Assembly: GCA_913055765.1 (NCBI GenBank)
Contig: CAJXKI010000005.1
Span: 1-36,849, forward strand
Source of the DNA: an uncultured Ectothiorhodospiraceae bacterium
GTDB taxonomy: Bacteria > Pseudomonadota > Gammaproteobacteria > Nitrococcales > Halorhodospiraceae
Direction of reading: 5' to 3'
Length of the DNA: 36,849 nucleotides
This document shows, one piece after another, positions 7,673-15,769 of this stretch. The notes below the pieces were generated by a model. It was not told where the DNA came from and did no database searches. It saw nothing but the letters and a program-made list of their open reading frames with translations. The translations under genes and the position numbers were made by a program. Positions within the stretch are counted from its first letter, which is position 1. Each line of letters begins with the position of its first letter.

Positions 7673-7930
7673 ATGCTGCCCGGCTACGCTGACGAGCTCT
7701 ACGGCAGCCGGGACGCTGCCGTGATGGCCATGGTCGAGGCGGCCGTGCTCGGCGATGGCCTGCACAGTGCCGCGGCGGTGGCGCAGATGCTCTACGAGCT
7801 GGACGACACCGTCGACTGGCTCCTGGGGCTCGCCGCGCTCCACGGTGATCGGTTCCAGCGCACGGCCCGCCGCCAGCACTGGCAGCAGGCGATCATCGAG
7901 ATGGCGTACCGCAAAGGGGTGTGGCCATGA
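7673..7930 (+). CDS. Hypothetical small early protein
   Basis: This 85-residue, mainly helical acidic protein starts behind a strong AAGGAGG site. It has AAVMAMVEAAVLGDGLHSAA, LYELDDTVDWLLGLAALHGD and an Arg/Gln-rich ending. I do not recognise a family. The gene lies 11 bp after gemA and its end overlaps the next start by four bases, so it is a co-translated member of the early operon. Confidence 0.6.
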   Translation: MLPGYADELYGSRDAAVMAMVEAAVLGDGLHSAAAVAQMLYELDDTVDWLLGLAALHGDRFQRTARRQHWQQAIIEMAYRKGVWP

Positions 7931-8412
7931 AGTTCCGCTGCCCGGTCTGCCACGCAGAGGCCTCGCTCGAGGCGGTCTTCGAGGACGAGTCCGCCCGGGA
8001 GCTCATGGCGCTGCTCGGCGGGCTATCGCGTGACGTCTCGGCGCCGCTGGTCGCGTACCTCGGCCTGTGGCGCAGCCGCACCCGGGCACTGTCCTGGGAG
8101 CGGGCGCTGCGCATCGCTCGGGAGGCGCTCGCTGAGCACACGGACACGGCGCTGCTCGGCGCCGCGCTCTCCGAGACGGTCGAGGCGATCCGGCGCAAGC
8201 GCGAGGAGGGTGAGGACACCCGCCCGCTGCGCTCGCACCACTACCTGCGCCGTGTGCTCGAGAGCCTGGCGAGCCGCGGCACCGAGGCCGCGGCGCTGCC
8301 GGCGCAGCGCCCGGCGCCGGCGCCCGGCTCGCAGCCGAGGGGCTCGCAGGCCGGGGGCAGCCGCACTGCGCAGGCCTTGCAAGATCTGGAGGAGTGGCGC
8401 CATGGCGAGTGA
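7927..8412 (+). CDS. Hypothetical early protein with N-terminal CxxC
   Basis: This 161-residue protein begins MKFRCPVCHAEASLEAVFED, a half zinc-ribbon that may pair with a partner molecule to bind zinc. Residues ~30-110 are helical, with an LRSHHYLRRVLESLA segment. The tail is Ala/Pro/Gly-rich and probably disordered. Similar proteins sit just before the Mor-region genes in B3-like phages. The ATG at 7927, with AGGGG upstream, is preferred over the GTG at 7921. It may be a DNA-binding accessory factor; function is not established. Confidence 0.65.
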   Translation: MKFRCPVCHAEASLEAVFEDESARELMALLGGLSRDVSAPLVAYLGLWRSRTRALSWERALRIAREALAEHTDTALLGAALSETVEAIRRKREEGEDTRPLRSHHYLRRVLESLASRGTEAAALPAQRPAPAPGSQPRGSQAGGSRTAQALQDLEEWRHGE

Positions 8413-8791
8413 GATCCCGAGCTGGTTCCGCTCGGTCGTCGGCGAGCAGATCCAGCGCCTGGTGGCGCTGGGGCTGGCAGGCGGCCCGGGATACGATACG
8501 ATAAAGCTCACGGCCCAGGCGTGGGCCGAGTCGCTCTGGAGCGCGCCGGTGCAGTGGGACGAGTCGCTCGACACGCCCCGGCTGCGCACCGCGTTCCAGG
8601 CGGTGGCGCGCAACGCCGAGCGCTGGCCGGCGCCGCGCCACGTGCTCGACGCGCTGCCGAGCCGGCCGCAGCCGCGCAAGCTGCCGCTGCCGGAGCCGAC
8701 GCCGGAGCAGATCGAGCGTAACCGCCGCTGGCTACAGGAGGAGCTCGAGCGTGCAGGATTGCGGTCGCCGCGGCGACGGGATCGTCAGTAG
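8402..8791 (+). CDS. Hypothetical early protein
   Basis: This 129-residue protein starts behind GGAGGAG inside the end of the preceding gene. It has a helical core (WFRSVVGEQIQRLVALGLAG and LKTAFQ-like helix at ~65) followed by a Pro-rich linker (ALPSRPQPRKLPLPEPTPEQ) and a basic helical tail. The form recalls small phage proteins that recruit a partner through the tail, but there is no diagnostic motif. It overlaps the mor start by 41 bp, and its tail is encoded over mor's ribosome-binding site. Confidence 0.6.
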   Translation: MASEIPSWFRSVVGEQIQRLVALGLAGGPGYDTIKLTAQAWAESLWSAPVQWDESLDTPRLRTAFQAVARNAERWPAPRHVLDALPSRPQPRKLPLPEPTPEQIERNRRWLQEELERAGLRSPRRRDRQ

Positions 8792-9149
8792 TCAGCTGCG
8801 AGGGATCGCCGAGGTCGTGGGGGCGCGCTCGGCGCTTCGGCTCGCCGAGCACTACGGCGGCCTGGAGGGCTGCTACGTCCCGCGCACGCCGCGGGCCGAG
8901 CACCCCTGGGCCAGGCTTATCGGCCTCGAGGCGTTCCGCCGGCTGTGCTGGCACTACGGCGGCGAGCGCATCGACATCCCGCGCAATGCCGCGGCGCGCT
9001 CAGTGAAGTCGCGCATCCTGCGGCTCAAGGGCGATGGCCTTTCGCATCGGCGCATCGCCGCGGACCTGGGCTGCACCGAGCGCTACGTCCGCATGATCGT
9101 CAACGCCGGCGCCGGCGTTGACGAGCGCCAGGGCGATCTCTTCGCCTGA
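8751..9149 (+). CDS. mor: Mor/C-family activator of middle/late transcription
   Basis: This 132-residue protein fits the Mor transcription activator family. The central YGGERIDIPRNAA phrase is the conserved beta-strand dimer/DNA contact, and the C-terminal helix-turn-helix reads GLSHRRIAADLGCTERYVRM. Mu has two paralogues, Mor and C; only one is visible here, so it probably switches on late genes itself. It is the last gene of the early operon. GTG at 8751 follows GGAGGAG with good spacing. Its likely sites are the CCGGAA-N4-TTCCGG dyads at 9171, 15875 and 28344. The family is confident; the site assignment is inferred. Confidence 0.9.
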   Translation: MQDCGRRGDGIVSSQLRGIAEVVGARSALRLAEHYGGLEGCYVPRTPRAEHPWARLIGLEAFRRLCWHYGGERIDIPRNAAARSVKSRILRLKGDGLSHRRIAADLGCTERYVRMIVNAGAGVDERQGDLFA

Positions 9150-9245
9150 GTCTCTTCCCCTTTTTAGACACCGGAATCCCTTCCGGGCGCCCTCGCGCCC
9201 GCCGCCGGCTGCACCATCGCTCCTAGAGCGAGCGAGGAGTGCAGC
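9150..9245 (+). promoter_or_regulatory. Late promoter region upstream of lysis genes (Plys-like)
   Basis: The gap contains the 16-bp dyad CCGGAA-TCCC-TTCCGG at 9171-9186. It is followed by a 6-bp hairpin (9185-9200) and a possible -10 element CACCAT at 9212-9217, about 33 bases from the dyad centre. The same dyad precedes the other two late blocks. A weak bulged stem at the end of mor (9128-9148) followed by CCCCTTTTT may end the early transcript. AGCGAGGAGT provides the ribosome site for the hydrolase. No -35 box is needed if the Mor-like protein recruits polymerase. Confidence 0.6.
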
Positions 9246-9692
9246 ATGCCCGACGAGCACCGTCCCCAGGACATCGACACCCTAGCGCGCACCGTCTACG
9301 GCGAGGCCCGCAGCGAGCCGCTGCAGGGCCAGATCGCCGTGGCGCATGTGGTGCTCAACCGCTATGCGCAGCCCGGCTGGTGGACCCGGCAACAGGGCGA
9401 CGGTGTGCCGGACGACACGATCGAGGCGGCGTGCCTCGACCCCTGGCAGTTCAGCTGCTGGAACGACGGGGATCCGAACCGCGCCAAGCTCGAGGCGGCC
9501 ACCTTGGCCGATCCGGCGTTGCGCCGCGCCATGGCTGTGGCGTGTGCGGCTGTCGAGGGTCTCGAGGGATTCGGTGATCCGACGGGCGGGGCCACGCACT
9601 ACCACGCCCGCTCGATCCGCCCCGATTGGGACTACGAGGCGCTGAGCGAGCCTGTAGCGATCGGGGCGCACCACTTCTACCGCAGACGCTAG
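9246..9692 (+). CDS. Cell wall hydrolase, SleB family (endolysin)
   Basis: This 148-residue protein belongs to the Hydrolase_2/SleB family of muralytic enzymes. It shows the family opening LARTVYGEARSEP with probable catalytic E20, then VAHVVLNRYAQPGWW, the PWQFSCWN motif and GGATHYHA near the C-terminus. It should cleave peptidoglycan at the end of the lytic cycle. No signal peptide is visible, so release would depend on the adjacent holin-like protein. It is the first gene of the late lysis operon. Confidence 0.92.
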   Translation: MPDEHRPQDIDTLARTVYGEARSEPLQGQIAVAHVVLNRYAQPGWWTRQQGDGVPDDTIEAACLDPWQFSCWNDGDPNRAKLEAATLADPALRRAMAVACAAVEGLEGFGDPTGGATHYHARSIRPDWDYEALSEPVAIGAHHFYRRR

Positions 9693-9700
9693 GAGGGCCC

Positions 9701-9913
9701 ATGAAAGGGCAGAAGGCCTGGTATCGGAGCAAGACGGTCTGGGGCGGCATCATCGCGGTCGCCGCCGCCGTGGCAGGCGCTTTCGGCGTGGATATCGGCG
9801 CTGACGCGCAGACGCAGCTCGCCGAGTACGCCACTGCCATCGCCGGCGCCGTCGGCGGCGTCGTGGCCGTTATCGGTCGCGTGGTCGCCCAGGACGAGAT
9901 TTCCAAGGGCTAA
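9701..9913 (+). CDS. Holin-like small membrane protein
   Basis: This 70-residue protein has two hydrophobic segments, around residues 14-29 (GGIIAVAAAVAGAFG) and 43-62 (YATAIAGAVGGVVAVIGRVV), after a short basic, Trp-containing start. Size, topology and the position between endolysin and spanin genes point to a holin or holin partner that permeabilises the inner membrane. AGGAGG lies directly upstream of the ATG. It overlaps the next gene by a single base (TAATG). Called by context and membrane pattern. Confidence 0.75.
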   Translation: MKGQKAWYRSKTVWGGIIAVAAAVAGAFGVDIGADAQTQLAEYATAIAGAVGGVVAVIGRVVAQDEISKG

Positions 9914-10131
9914 TGACTACGGCGCTGATCACCGGGGCGGTCACGCTGGGTGCGGTCGGGGCGCTGGGGCTGGTGCTCTGGCTCTACGGCCGCGCCCAGC
10001 GGCGCCTCGGCGCCCAAGCGCGGCGCCGGGATCAGGCGCAGGAGGCGGCGGATGCGAAACGGCGGATGGAGCAGGTACGCCCCGGCAGCGAGCGCGGTAC
10101 TGCTGAGCGGCTGCGCGATGGGGACTACTAG
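9913..10131 (+). CDS. Rz-like i-spanin
   Basis: This 72-residue protein has one N-terminal membrane segment (residues ~3-25, TGAVTLGAVGALGLVLWLYG) followed by a charged, helical periplasmic region rich in Arg, Gln and Glu. That is the topology of Rz inner-membrane spanins, although it is short. The gene overlaps the downstream lipoprotein gene by 80 bp in another frame, the usual Rz/Rz1 arrangement. With the o-spanin it should fuse inner and outer membranes in the last lysis step. Assigned by topology and overlap. Confidence 0.7.
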   Translation: MTTALITGAVTLGAVGALGLVLWLYGRAQRRLGAQARRRDQAQEAADAKRRMEQVRPGSERGTAERLRDGDY

Positions 10132-10342
10132 CGTGGTCACGCCAGAGCTCGAGGCGTACTCGGACTCGTTCCAGGCCAAGGCCGCGCAGGAGATGGCCGA
10201 GGACGGCCGCCGCCCCTGCGACCGCCAGCAGCCGCGCCCGCCCTGCTCGGCGCTCAAGCGCCTGGCTGTCGATTACGGCGTGATGCGCGAGCGCGTCCGC
10301 GCCGCCGGCAGCGAGGAGACCCTGAGCAGCCAGGAGGAGTGA
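10052..10342 (+). CDS. Rz1-like o-spanin lipoprotein
   Basis: This 96-residue protein starts within the i-spanin gene. It has a short basic N-terminus, a hydrophobic segment and the lipobox L18-S-G-C21, so it should be processed to an outer-membrane lipoprotein. The mature part is Pro/Arg/Gln-containing with two further cysteines that could crosslink the dimer. GGAGG lies upstream of the ATG at 10052. Rz1 proteins are typically small and proline-rich, as here. It also resembles Mu-like lysis lipoproteins. Confidence rests on the lipobox plus nesting. Confidence 0.75.
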   Translation: MRNGGWSRYAPAASAVLLSGCAMGTTSVVTPELEAYSDSFQAKAAQEMAEDGRRPCDRQQPRPPCSALKRLAVDYGVMRERVRAAGSEETLSSQEE

Positions 10343-10345
10343 GCT

Positions 10346-10750
10346 GTGGGGCTCGGCACTGAAGAGTGGAAGGTCGTTATCGCCGGGCTGGCGCTGCTGT
10401 CGAACATCATCGCCATGACCGCTGGCGGCTACGCCTGGGCGGTGGCGCGGCGCCAGGCGCGCAAGAGCGAGGTCGATCAGGGCTTCGAGAAGGTGCACGG
10501 CCGTATCGACGAGGCGGGCCAGGCCCACGCGAACCTGCGCGAGCGCGTCTCGAGCATCGAGACGCACATCCGCCAGCTGCCGGATAACTCGACCGTCTCC
10601 GATCTGCACATCCTGGTCGAGCGCCTGCGCGGCGACGTGACCGGACTGAACAAGGAGCTCGAGGGCTTCAAGGAGCTCTCGAACGTCATGAACCGCCAGG
10701 TAGAGATGATGGACACCTACCTGCGCGAGGGCAGCCGCCACGGCGGCTAG
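10346..10750 (+). CDS. DUF2730 family protein (Mu gp25-like)
   Basis: This 134-residue protein has one N-terminal membrane helix (residues ~10-33, VVIAGLALLSNIIAMTAGGY) and a long coiled coil with heptad-like spacing (FEKVHGRIDEAGQAHANLRE and VERLRGDVTGLNKELEGFKE). This is the DUF2730 pattern of Mu-like phages, found between lysis and packaging genes. Its role is unknown; a membrane-anchored coiled coil could contribute to lysis or superinfection functions. The start is GTG at 10346, three bases after the preceding stop. Confidence 0.82.
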   Translation: MGLGTEEWKVVIAGLALLSNIIAMTAGGYAWAVARRQARKSEVDQGFEKVHGRIDEAGQAHANLRERVSSIETHIRQLPDNSTVSDLHILVERLRGDVTGLNKELEGFKELSNVMNRQVEMMDTYLREGSRHGG

Positions 10751-10769
10751 CCGAGGGGAGGGGTTGAGC

Positions 10770-11069
10770 GTGTCGGACTATCTGCAGCACATCGCCGAGC
10801 ACCGCCGGCTGGCCATCCTGCAGACGCTCTCCGGGGCGCCGGGGTACTCGGCCAACGAGCAGCTGCTCCGGGAGCTCGTGGACAGCTACGGGCTGCGCGC
10901 GACCCTCGACCAGGTGCGCGGCGACCTGACGTGGCTGAGCGAGCAGGGGGCGGTGAAGCTCACGGAGCTCGGCGGGCTGATGATCGCCGAGCTCACCGAA
11001 CGCGGCGCCGATCTGGCGGCCGGCCGCGCTAGCCAGCCCGGCGTGCGCCGCCCTGGGCCGGGCGCGTGA
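10770..11069 (+). CDS. Mu gp26-like winged-helix protein
   Basis: This 99-residue protein has an ArsR-like winged-helix appearance: HRRLAILQTLSGAPGYSANE, then LLRELVDSYGLRATLDQVRG and a wing with WLSEQGAVKLTELGG. It matches the small conserved protein located before the DUF3486 gene in Mu-like prophages (gp26 position). I use the GTG at 10770, which sits 6 bases after GGGGAGGGG, over a TTG at 10764. DNA binding during packaging is plausible but unproven. Confidence 0.78.
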   Translation: MSDYLQHIAEHRRLAILQTLSGAPGYSANEQLLRELVDSYGLRATLDQVRGDLTWLSEQGAVKLTELGGLMIAELTERGADLAAGRASQPGVRRPGPGA

Positions 11070-11072
11070 GCC

Positions 11073-11618
11073 ATGGCGCGCAAGTCGACGATCGAGCAGC
11101 TGCCGGAGTCGGTCCGCGAGCAGGTCCATCGGCTGATCCGCGAGGGGCGGACGGTCGACGAGATCACGGCCAAGCTCGACGAGCTCAACCAGGAGGTCTC
11201 GCGCTCGAGCGTCGGGCGCTACAAGCAGCGCTATGAGCGCCAGCTGGAGCGCTACCGCGAGGCGCAGAACGTGGCCGGGATCTGGGTCCAGGAGCTCGGC
11301 CAGGAGGAGGGCTCGGACGTCGGCCGGCTGCTCGCCGAGATGCTCAAGACCATCGCCTTTCGCACGATGGCGGACATGGGCGAGGACGAGGGCAACCCCG
11401 ACCCGCAGGATCTGAGCTTCCTGGCCCGGACGATCAAGGACCTCGAGCAGAGCGGCAAGATCAGCGCCGACCGGATCCTCAAGGTCCGTGAGCAGGTCGC
11501 CCGGGAGGAGCGCGAGAAGGCCGCCGATCAGGCCGTCGAGGCGGCCCGGGCCAGCGGCATGTCCGGGGAGAACGCCGAGGCTATCCGCGCCCAGATCCTC
11601 GGGGTGGAGCGCTCATGA
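11073..11618 (+). CDS. DUF3486 protein, putative small terminase (Mu gp27)
   Basis: This 181-residue protein matches the DUF3486 family. It begins with RKSTIEQLPESVREQVHRLI and has an N-terminal helix-turn-helix (REGRTVDEITAKLDELNQEV then SRSSVGRYKQRYE), followed by long helices. In Mu-like phages this gene directly precedes the large terminase and is considered the DNA-recognising small terminase subunit. It overlaps terminase by four bases (ATGA). The helical C-terminus fits ring assembly. Confidence 0.85.
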   Translation: MARKSTIEQLPESVREQVHRLIREGRTVDEITAKLDELNQEVSRSSVGRYKQRYERQLERYREAQNVAGIWVQELGQEEGSDVGRLLAEMLKTIAFRTMADMGEDEGNPDPQDLSFLARTIKDLEQSGKISADRILKVREQVAREEREKAADQAVEAARASGMSGENAEAIRAQILGVERS

Positions 11619-13138
11619 GCGAGGCGCCGCACGTACTCCTGCCGTACCAGCAGAGCTGGATCGCCGACCAGGCGCCGGTCAAGATCGCCGAGAAGAGCCG
11701 GCGGATCGGGCTGACCTGGGCCGAGGCGGCCGATGACGTGCTGATCGCGGGCACCTCGAAGGCCTCCGGCGGCGACGACGTGTGGTATATCGGCTACAAC
11801 CAGGACATGGCGCGGGAGTTCATCGACACCTGCGCCGGCTGGGCGATCCAGTTCGCGCAAGCCTGCGAGGCGGTCGAGGAGACGCTGGTCGCCGACGAGG
11901 ACAGCGACATCCTCGCCTTCCGGATCCGCTTCGCCTCGGGCTACAAGATCACTGCCCTGTCCTCGCGGCCGTCCAACTTACGCGGCAAGCAGGGTGTGGT
12001 CGTGGTCGACGAGGCGGCGTTCCACCCCGATTTGAACGAGCTTTTGAAGGCCGCCTTCGCCCTGCTGATCTGGGGCGGGCGCGTGCGGATCATCTCGACG
12101 CACAACGGCGTCGATAACCCGTTCAACGAGCTCATCGAGCAGGTGCGCGCCGGGCGCAACAGCTACAGTCTGCACCGGACCACCTTCGATGAGGCGCTGA
12201 CGGAGGGGCTCTACCAGCGCATCTGCCTGGTCAAGGGCGAGACCTGGACGCCGGAGAAGGAGGCCGCCTGGACGCGCGAGATCCGGGCCTTCTACGGCGA
12301 CGCGGCGAGCGAGGAGCTCGACTGCATCCCGCGCGCCTCCGGCGGGCGCTGGCTACCGCGCGCCCTGATCGAGGCGCGTATGGCCGGCGAGGCGCCGGTG
12401 ATCCGCTGGACCTGCGAGGATGGCTTCGTCGACCAGGCCGACCACGTGCGCGCGGCCGACTGCCAGGACTGGCTGGACGCCAAGCTGCGCCCGCACCTGA
12501 ACCAGCTGACCAGCTACACCCGGACCTTCCTGGGCGAGGACTTCGGGCGCAGCGGCGACCTGACGGTGCTCTGGCCGCTGGTGCTCGAGGGCAACCTCGT
12601 TCGGCGCACCCCTTTCGTGATCGAGCTGCGCAACGTGCCGTTCACCCAGCAGGAGCAGATCGTGTTCTACCTGCTGAACCGGCTGCCGCGCTTCTCCTAC
12701 GGGGCCTTCGACGCGCGCGGTAACGGCCAGTTCCTGGCCGAGCGCGCGCGCCAGCGCTTCGGCGCGGCCGTGATCGAGGAGGTACAGCTCTCCGAGCCCT
12801 GGTATCGCGAGAACATGCCGCCGCTCAAGGCGGCTTTCGAGGACGCCATGATCTCGCTGCCGCGCGACAGCGACATCCTGGACGACTTCCGCGCCGTCGA
12901 GGTGATCAGGGGCGTGGCCCGGGTGCCCGATAGCGCGCGCACCAGCGGCCAGCACGGCCAGCGCCACGGCGACGCCGCCGTGGCGGCCGCGCTGGCCTAC
13001 TACGCCTCCCTGGCCGAGGGCGGCCCGATCGACGCGCTGACAGCCGATGCGCCGCGCGCCGGCTTCGGCGCCTTCGCGCCCGCCGGCACCGGGCTTGAGG
13101 CGCTGCCGGGCGCCGAGGACTTCGAGGAGTTCGTATGA
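11615..13138 (+). CDS. Large terminase subunit (Mu gp28-like)
   Basis: This 507-residue packaging motor has an N-terminal ATPase and a C-terminal nuclease domain. YQQ at residues 11-13 is a typical Q-motif, the Walker A-like segment EKSRRIGLTW is at 26-35, and Walker B VVVVDEA at 128-134 contains D132 and E133. Motif III-like ISTHNG follows. The nuclease half begins around GEDFGRSGDL, where the aspartate should bind metal, and includes ARGNGQFLAERA. It pumps DNA through the portal encoded by the next gene and cuts the host DNA attached to the phage ends. Overlaps both neighbours by four bases. Confidence 0.94.
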   Translation: MSEAPHVLLPYQQSWIADQAPVKIAEKSRRIGLTWAEAADDVLIAGTSKASGGDDVWYIGYNQDMAREFIDTCAGWAIQFAQACEAVEETLVADEDSDILAFRIRFASGYKITALSSRPSNLRGKQGVVVVDEAAFHPDLNELLKAAFALLIWGGRVRIISTHNGVDNPFNELIEQVRAGRNSYSLHRTTFDEALTEGLYQRICLVKGETWTPEKEAAWTREIRAFYGDAASEELDCIPRASGGRWLPRALIEARMAGEAPVIRWTCEDGFVDQADHVRAADCQDWLDAKLRPHLNQLTSYTRTFLGEDFGRSGDLTVLWPLVLEGNLVRRTPFVIELRNVPFTQQEQIVFYLLNRLPRFSYGAFDARGNGQFLAERARQRFGAAVIEEVQLSEPWYRENMPPLKAAFEDAMISLPRDSDILDDFRAVEVIRGVARVPDSARTSGQHGQRHGDAAVAAALAYYASLAEGGPIDALTADAPRAGFGAFAPAGTGLEALPGAEDFEEFV

Positions 13139-14595
13139 GCACCAAGCCGGTCTACGAGGAGATCGCCGCCGCCGGAGACGGCGAGGACGTGCTGGCGCCG
13201 CTGATCGGTGAGCTGCGCCAGCCGCGCGACGAGATCCTGCGCACCCGCGGCCGCGGGGATCTGGAGATCTACGAGCGGGTCAAGCGCGATGACCAGGTGC
13301 AGAGCTGCCTGCAGCAGCGCTTCAACGCCACCATCGCTTGCGAATGGGGGGTCGAGCCGGGCGGCCGCAAACAGCGCGATCGCAAGGCCGCGGACTTCCT
13401 GCGCGAGCAGCTGGCGCACATCCGCTTCGACAACGCCACGCGCAAGATGCTCAACGGCATCTGGTACGGCTACGGCGTCGCCGAGTGCCTCTGGGCGCCG
13501 GACGGCGGCAACGTGGTGCTCGACCAGCTGAAGGTGCGCCGTCCGGCGCGCTTCGGCTTTGATGTCGACGGGCGGCTGCGGCTGATCACCTACCGCGCCC
13601 CGCAGGGCGAGGTGATGCCCGAGCGCAAGTTCTGGACGTTCAGCTCGGGGGGCGACGACGATGACGACCTGTACGGCCGCGGGCTGGCCTACTGGTGCTA
13701 CTGGCCGGTCTGGCTCAAGCGCAACGGGCTGAAGTTCTGGTCGGTCTACATGGAGAAGTTCGCCGCGCCGACCGCCAAGGGCACAGTGCCGCGCGGGGCG
13801 AGCGACGAGGAGAAGCAGAAGCTGATGCAGGCCCTCAGGGCCATGACCTTCGACAGCGCCCTGGTGGTGCCGGACGGCACCCAGGCGGAGCTGCTGGGCG
13901 CGGCCCAGCGCTCGGGCGGCGACTACCAGCAGTTCTACCGCGAGATGAACGGCGCGATCTCCAAGGTCATCCTCTCGCAGACGATGACCACGGACAGCGG
14001 CTCCAGCCGCGCGCAGGCCGAGGTGCACCAGGATGTGAAGCTGGATGTCGTCCGCGCCGACGCGGACCTCGTCTGCGAGTCGTTCTCAGACCAGGTGGCG
14101 CGCTGGCTGATCGATTGGAACTACCCGGGGGCCGCCTACCCGCGGGTGTGGCGCGAGGTTAGCGAGCCCGAGGACCTCAAGGCCCGGGCCGACCGCGACA
14201 AGGTCATCTACGACATGGGCTACCGGCCCACTCAGGCGTACGTCGACGAGGTCTACGGGCAGGGCTTCGAGCCGCGCCAGGGGGCTGCCCGCGGCGGCGC
14301 TCAGCAGGCGGCCGGCGGCGCCGGGTTCGCCGAGCCGGAGCGCGCCGCCGAGCAGGAGCGCGACGAGCTCGCCGGGCAGCTCGAGGAGCTGACGCGCCCT
14401 TACACGGATGCTTGGCTGGAGGAGGTGCGCCAGGCGCTCGAGGCGAGCACCGATTTCAGCGAGGCCGTCCGGCGCCTCGAGGCCCTGCATCCGGGGCTCG
14501 ACGTCGCGGAGCTGGCGCGCACCATCGGCGACGGCCTGGCGGTGGCGAACCTGAGCGGGCGCAGCGACAGCGCGGACGATGCCGATGGCGCATGA
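13135..14595 (+). CDS. Portal protein, DUF935 (Mu gp29-like)
   Basis: This 486-residue protein is recognisable as the DUF935 portal family: EIYERVKRDDQVQSCLQQRF near residue 45, WGVEPGG, an NGIWYGYGVAECLWAP stretch and ILSQTMTTDSGSSRAQAEVH around residue 290. Portal subunits form a dodecamer at one vertex, through which DNA enters and leaves. The C-terminal ~90 residues are acidic and helical (FAEPERAAEQERDELAGQLE) and may contact terminase or scaffold. It lies between terminase and the F-like head protein, as in Mu. Confidence 0.93.
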   Translation: MSTKPVYEEIAAAGDGEDVLAPLIGELRQPRDEILRTRGRGDLEIYERVKRDDQVQSCLQQRFNATIACEWGVEPGGRKQRDRKAADFLREQLAHIRFDNATRKMLNGIWYGYGVAECLWAPDGGNVVLDQLKVRRPARFGFDVDGRLRLITYRAPQGEVMPERKFWTFSSGGDDDDDLYGRGLAYWCYWPVWLKRNGLKFWSVYMEKFAAPTAKGTVPRGASDEEKQKLMQALRAMTFDSALVVPDGTQAELLGAAQRSGGDYQQFYREMNGAISKVILSQTMTTDSGSSRAQAEVHQDVKLDVVRADADLVCESFSDQVARWLIDWNYPGAAYPRVWREVSEPEDLKARADRDKVIYDMGYRPTQAYVDEVYGQGFEPRQGAARGGAQQAAGGAGFAEPERAAEQERDELAGQLEELTRPYTDAWLEEVRQALEASTDFSEAVRRLEALHPGLDVAELARTIGDGLAVANLSGRSDSADDADGA

Positions 14596-15769
14596 GACCT
14601 TGGCCGAGGGGCAGCCCTTCCAGGAGGCTGTCGACTACTTCGCCGGCAAGCTGAACCTGCCCACCGAGCGCTGGACGGATATCCGCGAGGGCGAGCACGC
14701 CAAGGCGTTCGTCGTCGCCGGGGCGCAGAAGGCGGCGCTGCTCGCCGACTTCCGCAAGGCCGTCGACCGGGCGGTGCGCGACGGGGAGACCCTGGACAGC
14801 TTCCGGAAGCGCTTCGACGAGATCGTCGCCCGGCACGGCTGGAGCTACAAAGGCTCGCGCGGCTGGCGCTCGCGCACGATCTACCAGACCAACATCCGCC
14901 AGGCCTACAACGCCGGGCGCTGGCAGCAGGCCCAGCAGCTGCGCCAGAGCCACCCCTATCTGCGCTACGAGGCCATTGACGACGGGCGCACCCGCCCGGA
15001 GCACGAGGCCTGGGACGGGACCATCCTGCCGGCCGACGATCCGTGGTGGGACACCCACATGCCCATGAACGGCTGGGGGTGCCGGTGCTCGGCGCTGCCG
15101 ACCTCTGAGCGCGAGCTCGAGCGCCAGGGGCTGTCGGTCTCCGAGCGCCCGCCGGTGACGATGGAGAGCCGGCCGGTGAATACCGCCGCGGGCCCGGTCG
15201 ACTGGCCTACACCCCAGGGCATCGACGCCGGGTTCGGCTACAACGCGGGCCGCGCGGCCTACGGCTCGATCGACCAGCAGCAGGCGATGGCGGCCTGGGG
15301 CGAGAACGCGGAGCGCTGGGAGCGGCTGACCGGCGGCGACTGGCAGAGCGCGCAGCAGCCGCAGGCCCTGGCGGTCGATGATCCGCCTGCCCCGGCGCGC
15401 GCCGAGCTGCCGGCGGACCGGGCGGCCTACGCCCGCGAGATCCTCGGCGGCGAGGCGGCGCACGTCACCCTGCCCGACGGCAGCCAGGCGGTGCTGTCGG
15501 CCGACGCGCTGGCGAAGAACCTGGACGACGCCGCGCTGCGCCAGCTGCCCAGGCTCCAGGCGACGCTGGAAGACCCGCGGGAGGCCTGGCTCGCCTTCGA
15601 GAGGCACGCCGACACCGGCCAGGTCGAGCTGCGCCGCCGCCTGCTGCGCCACCACGGCGATACGGTGTTGACGGTGCAGCTTGGGCGCAACACCGTGGAG
15701 GCGGTGCACGCGGACTCGCCCGAGCAGGCCAACCGCCACCGCGTGGGCCATCTCACCCGCTCCCGCTGA
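14579..15769 (+). CDS. Mu F-like head morphogenesis protein fused to PBECR2-like domain
   Basis: This 396-residue protein has a Phage_Mu_F head-morphogenesis domain in its N-terminal two thirds: GSRGWRSRTIYQTNIRQAYN at ~98, YEAIDDGRTRPEHEAWDG at ~136 and the MPMNGWGCRCSALP motif near 161. Mu F is a minor head protein needed for assembly. The C-terminal ~120 residues (from AAYAREILGG, with VTLPDGSQAVLSADALAKNL and LLRHHGDTVLTVQLGRNTVE) resemble the PBECR2 domain, a predicted barnase/EndoU/colicin-like nuclease fold attached to phage head proteins. Start is ATG 14579, with 14585 an alternative. F domain firm; PBECR2 call is by pattern. Confidence 0.88.
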   Translation: MPMAHETLAEGQPFQEAVDYFAGKLNLPTERWTDIREGEHAKAFVVAGAQKAALLADFRKAVDRAVRDGETLDSFRKRFDEIVARHGWSYKGSRGWRSRTIYQTNIRQAYNAGRWQQAQQLRQSHPYLRYEAIDDGRTRPEHEAWDGTILPADDPWWDTHMPMNGWGCRCSALPTSERELERQGLSVSERPPVTMESRPVNTAAGPVDWPTPQGIDAGFGYNAGRAAYGSIDQQQAMAAWGENAERWERLTGGDWQSAQQPQALAVDDPPAPARAELPADRAAYAREILGGEAAHVTLPDGSQAVLSADALAKNLDDAALRQLPRLQATLEDPREAWLAFERHADTGQVELRRRLLRHHGDTVLTVQLGRNTVEAVHADSPEQANRHRVGHLTRSR

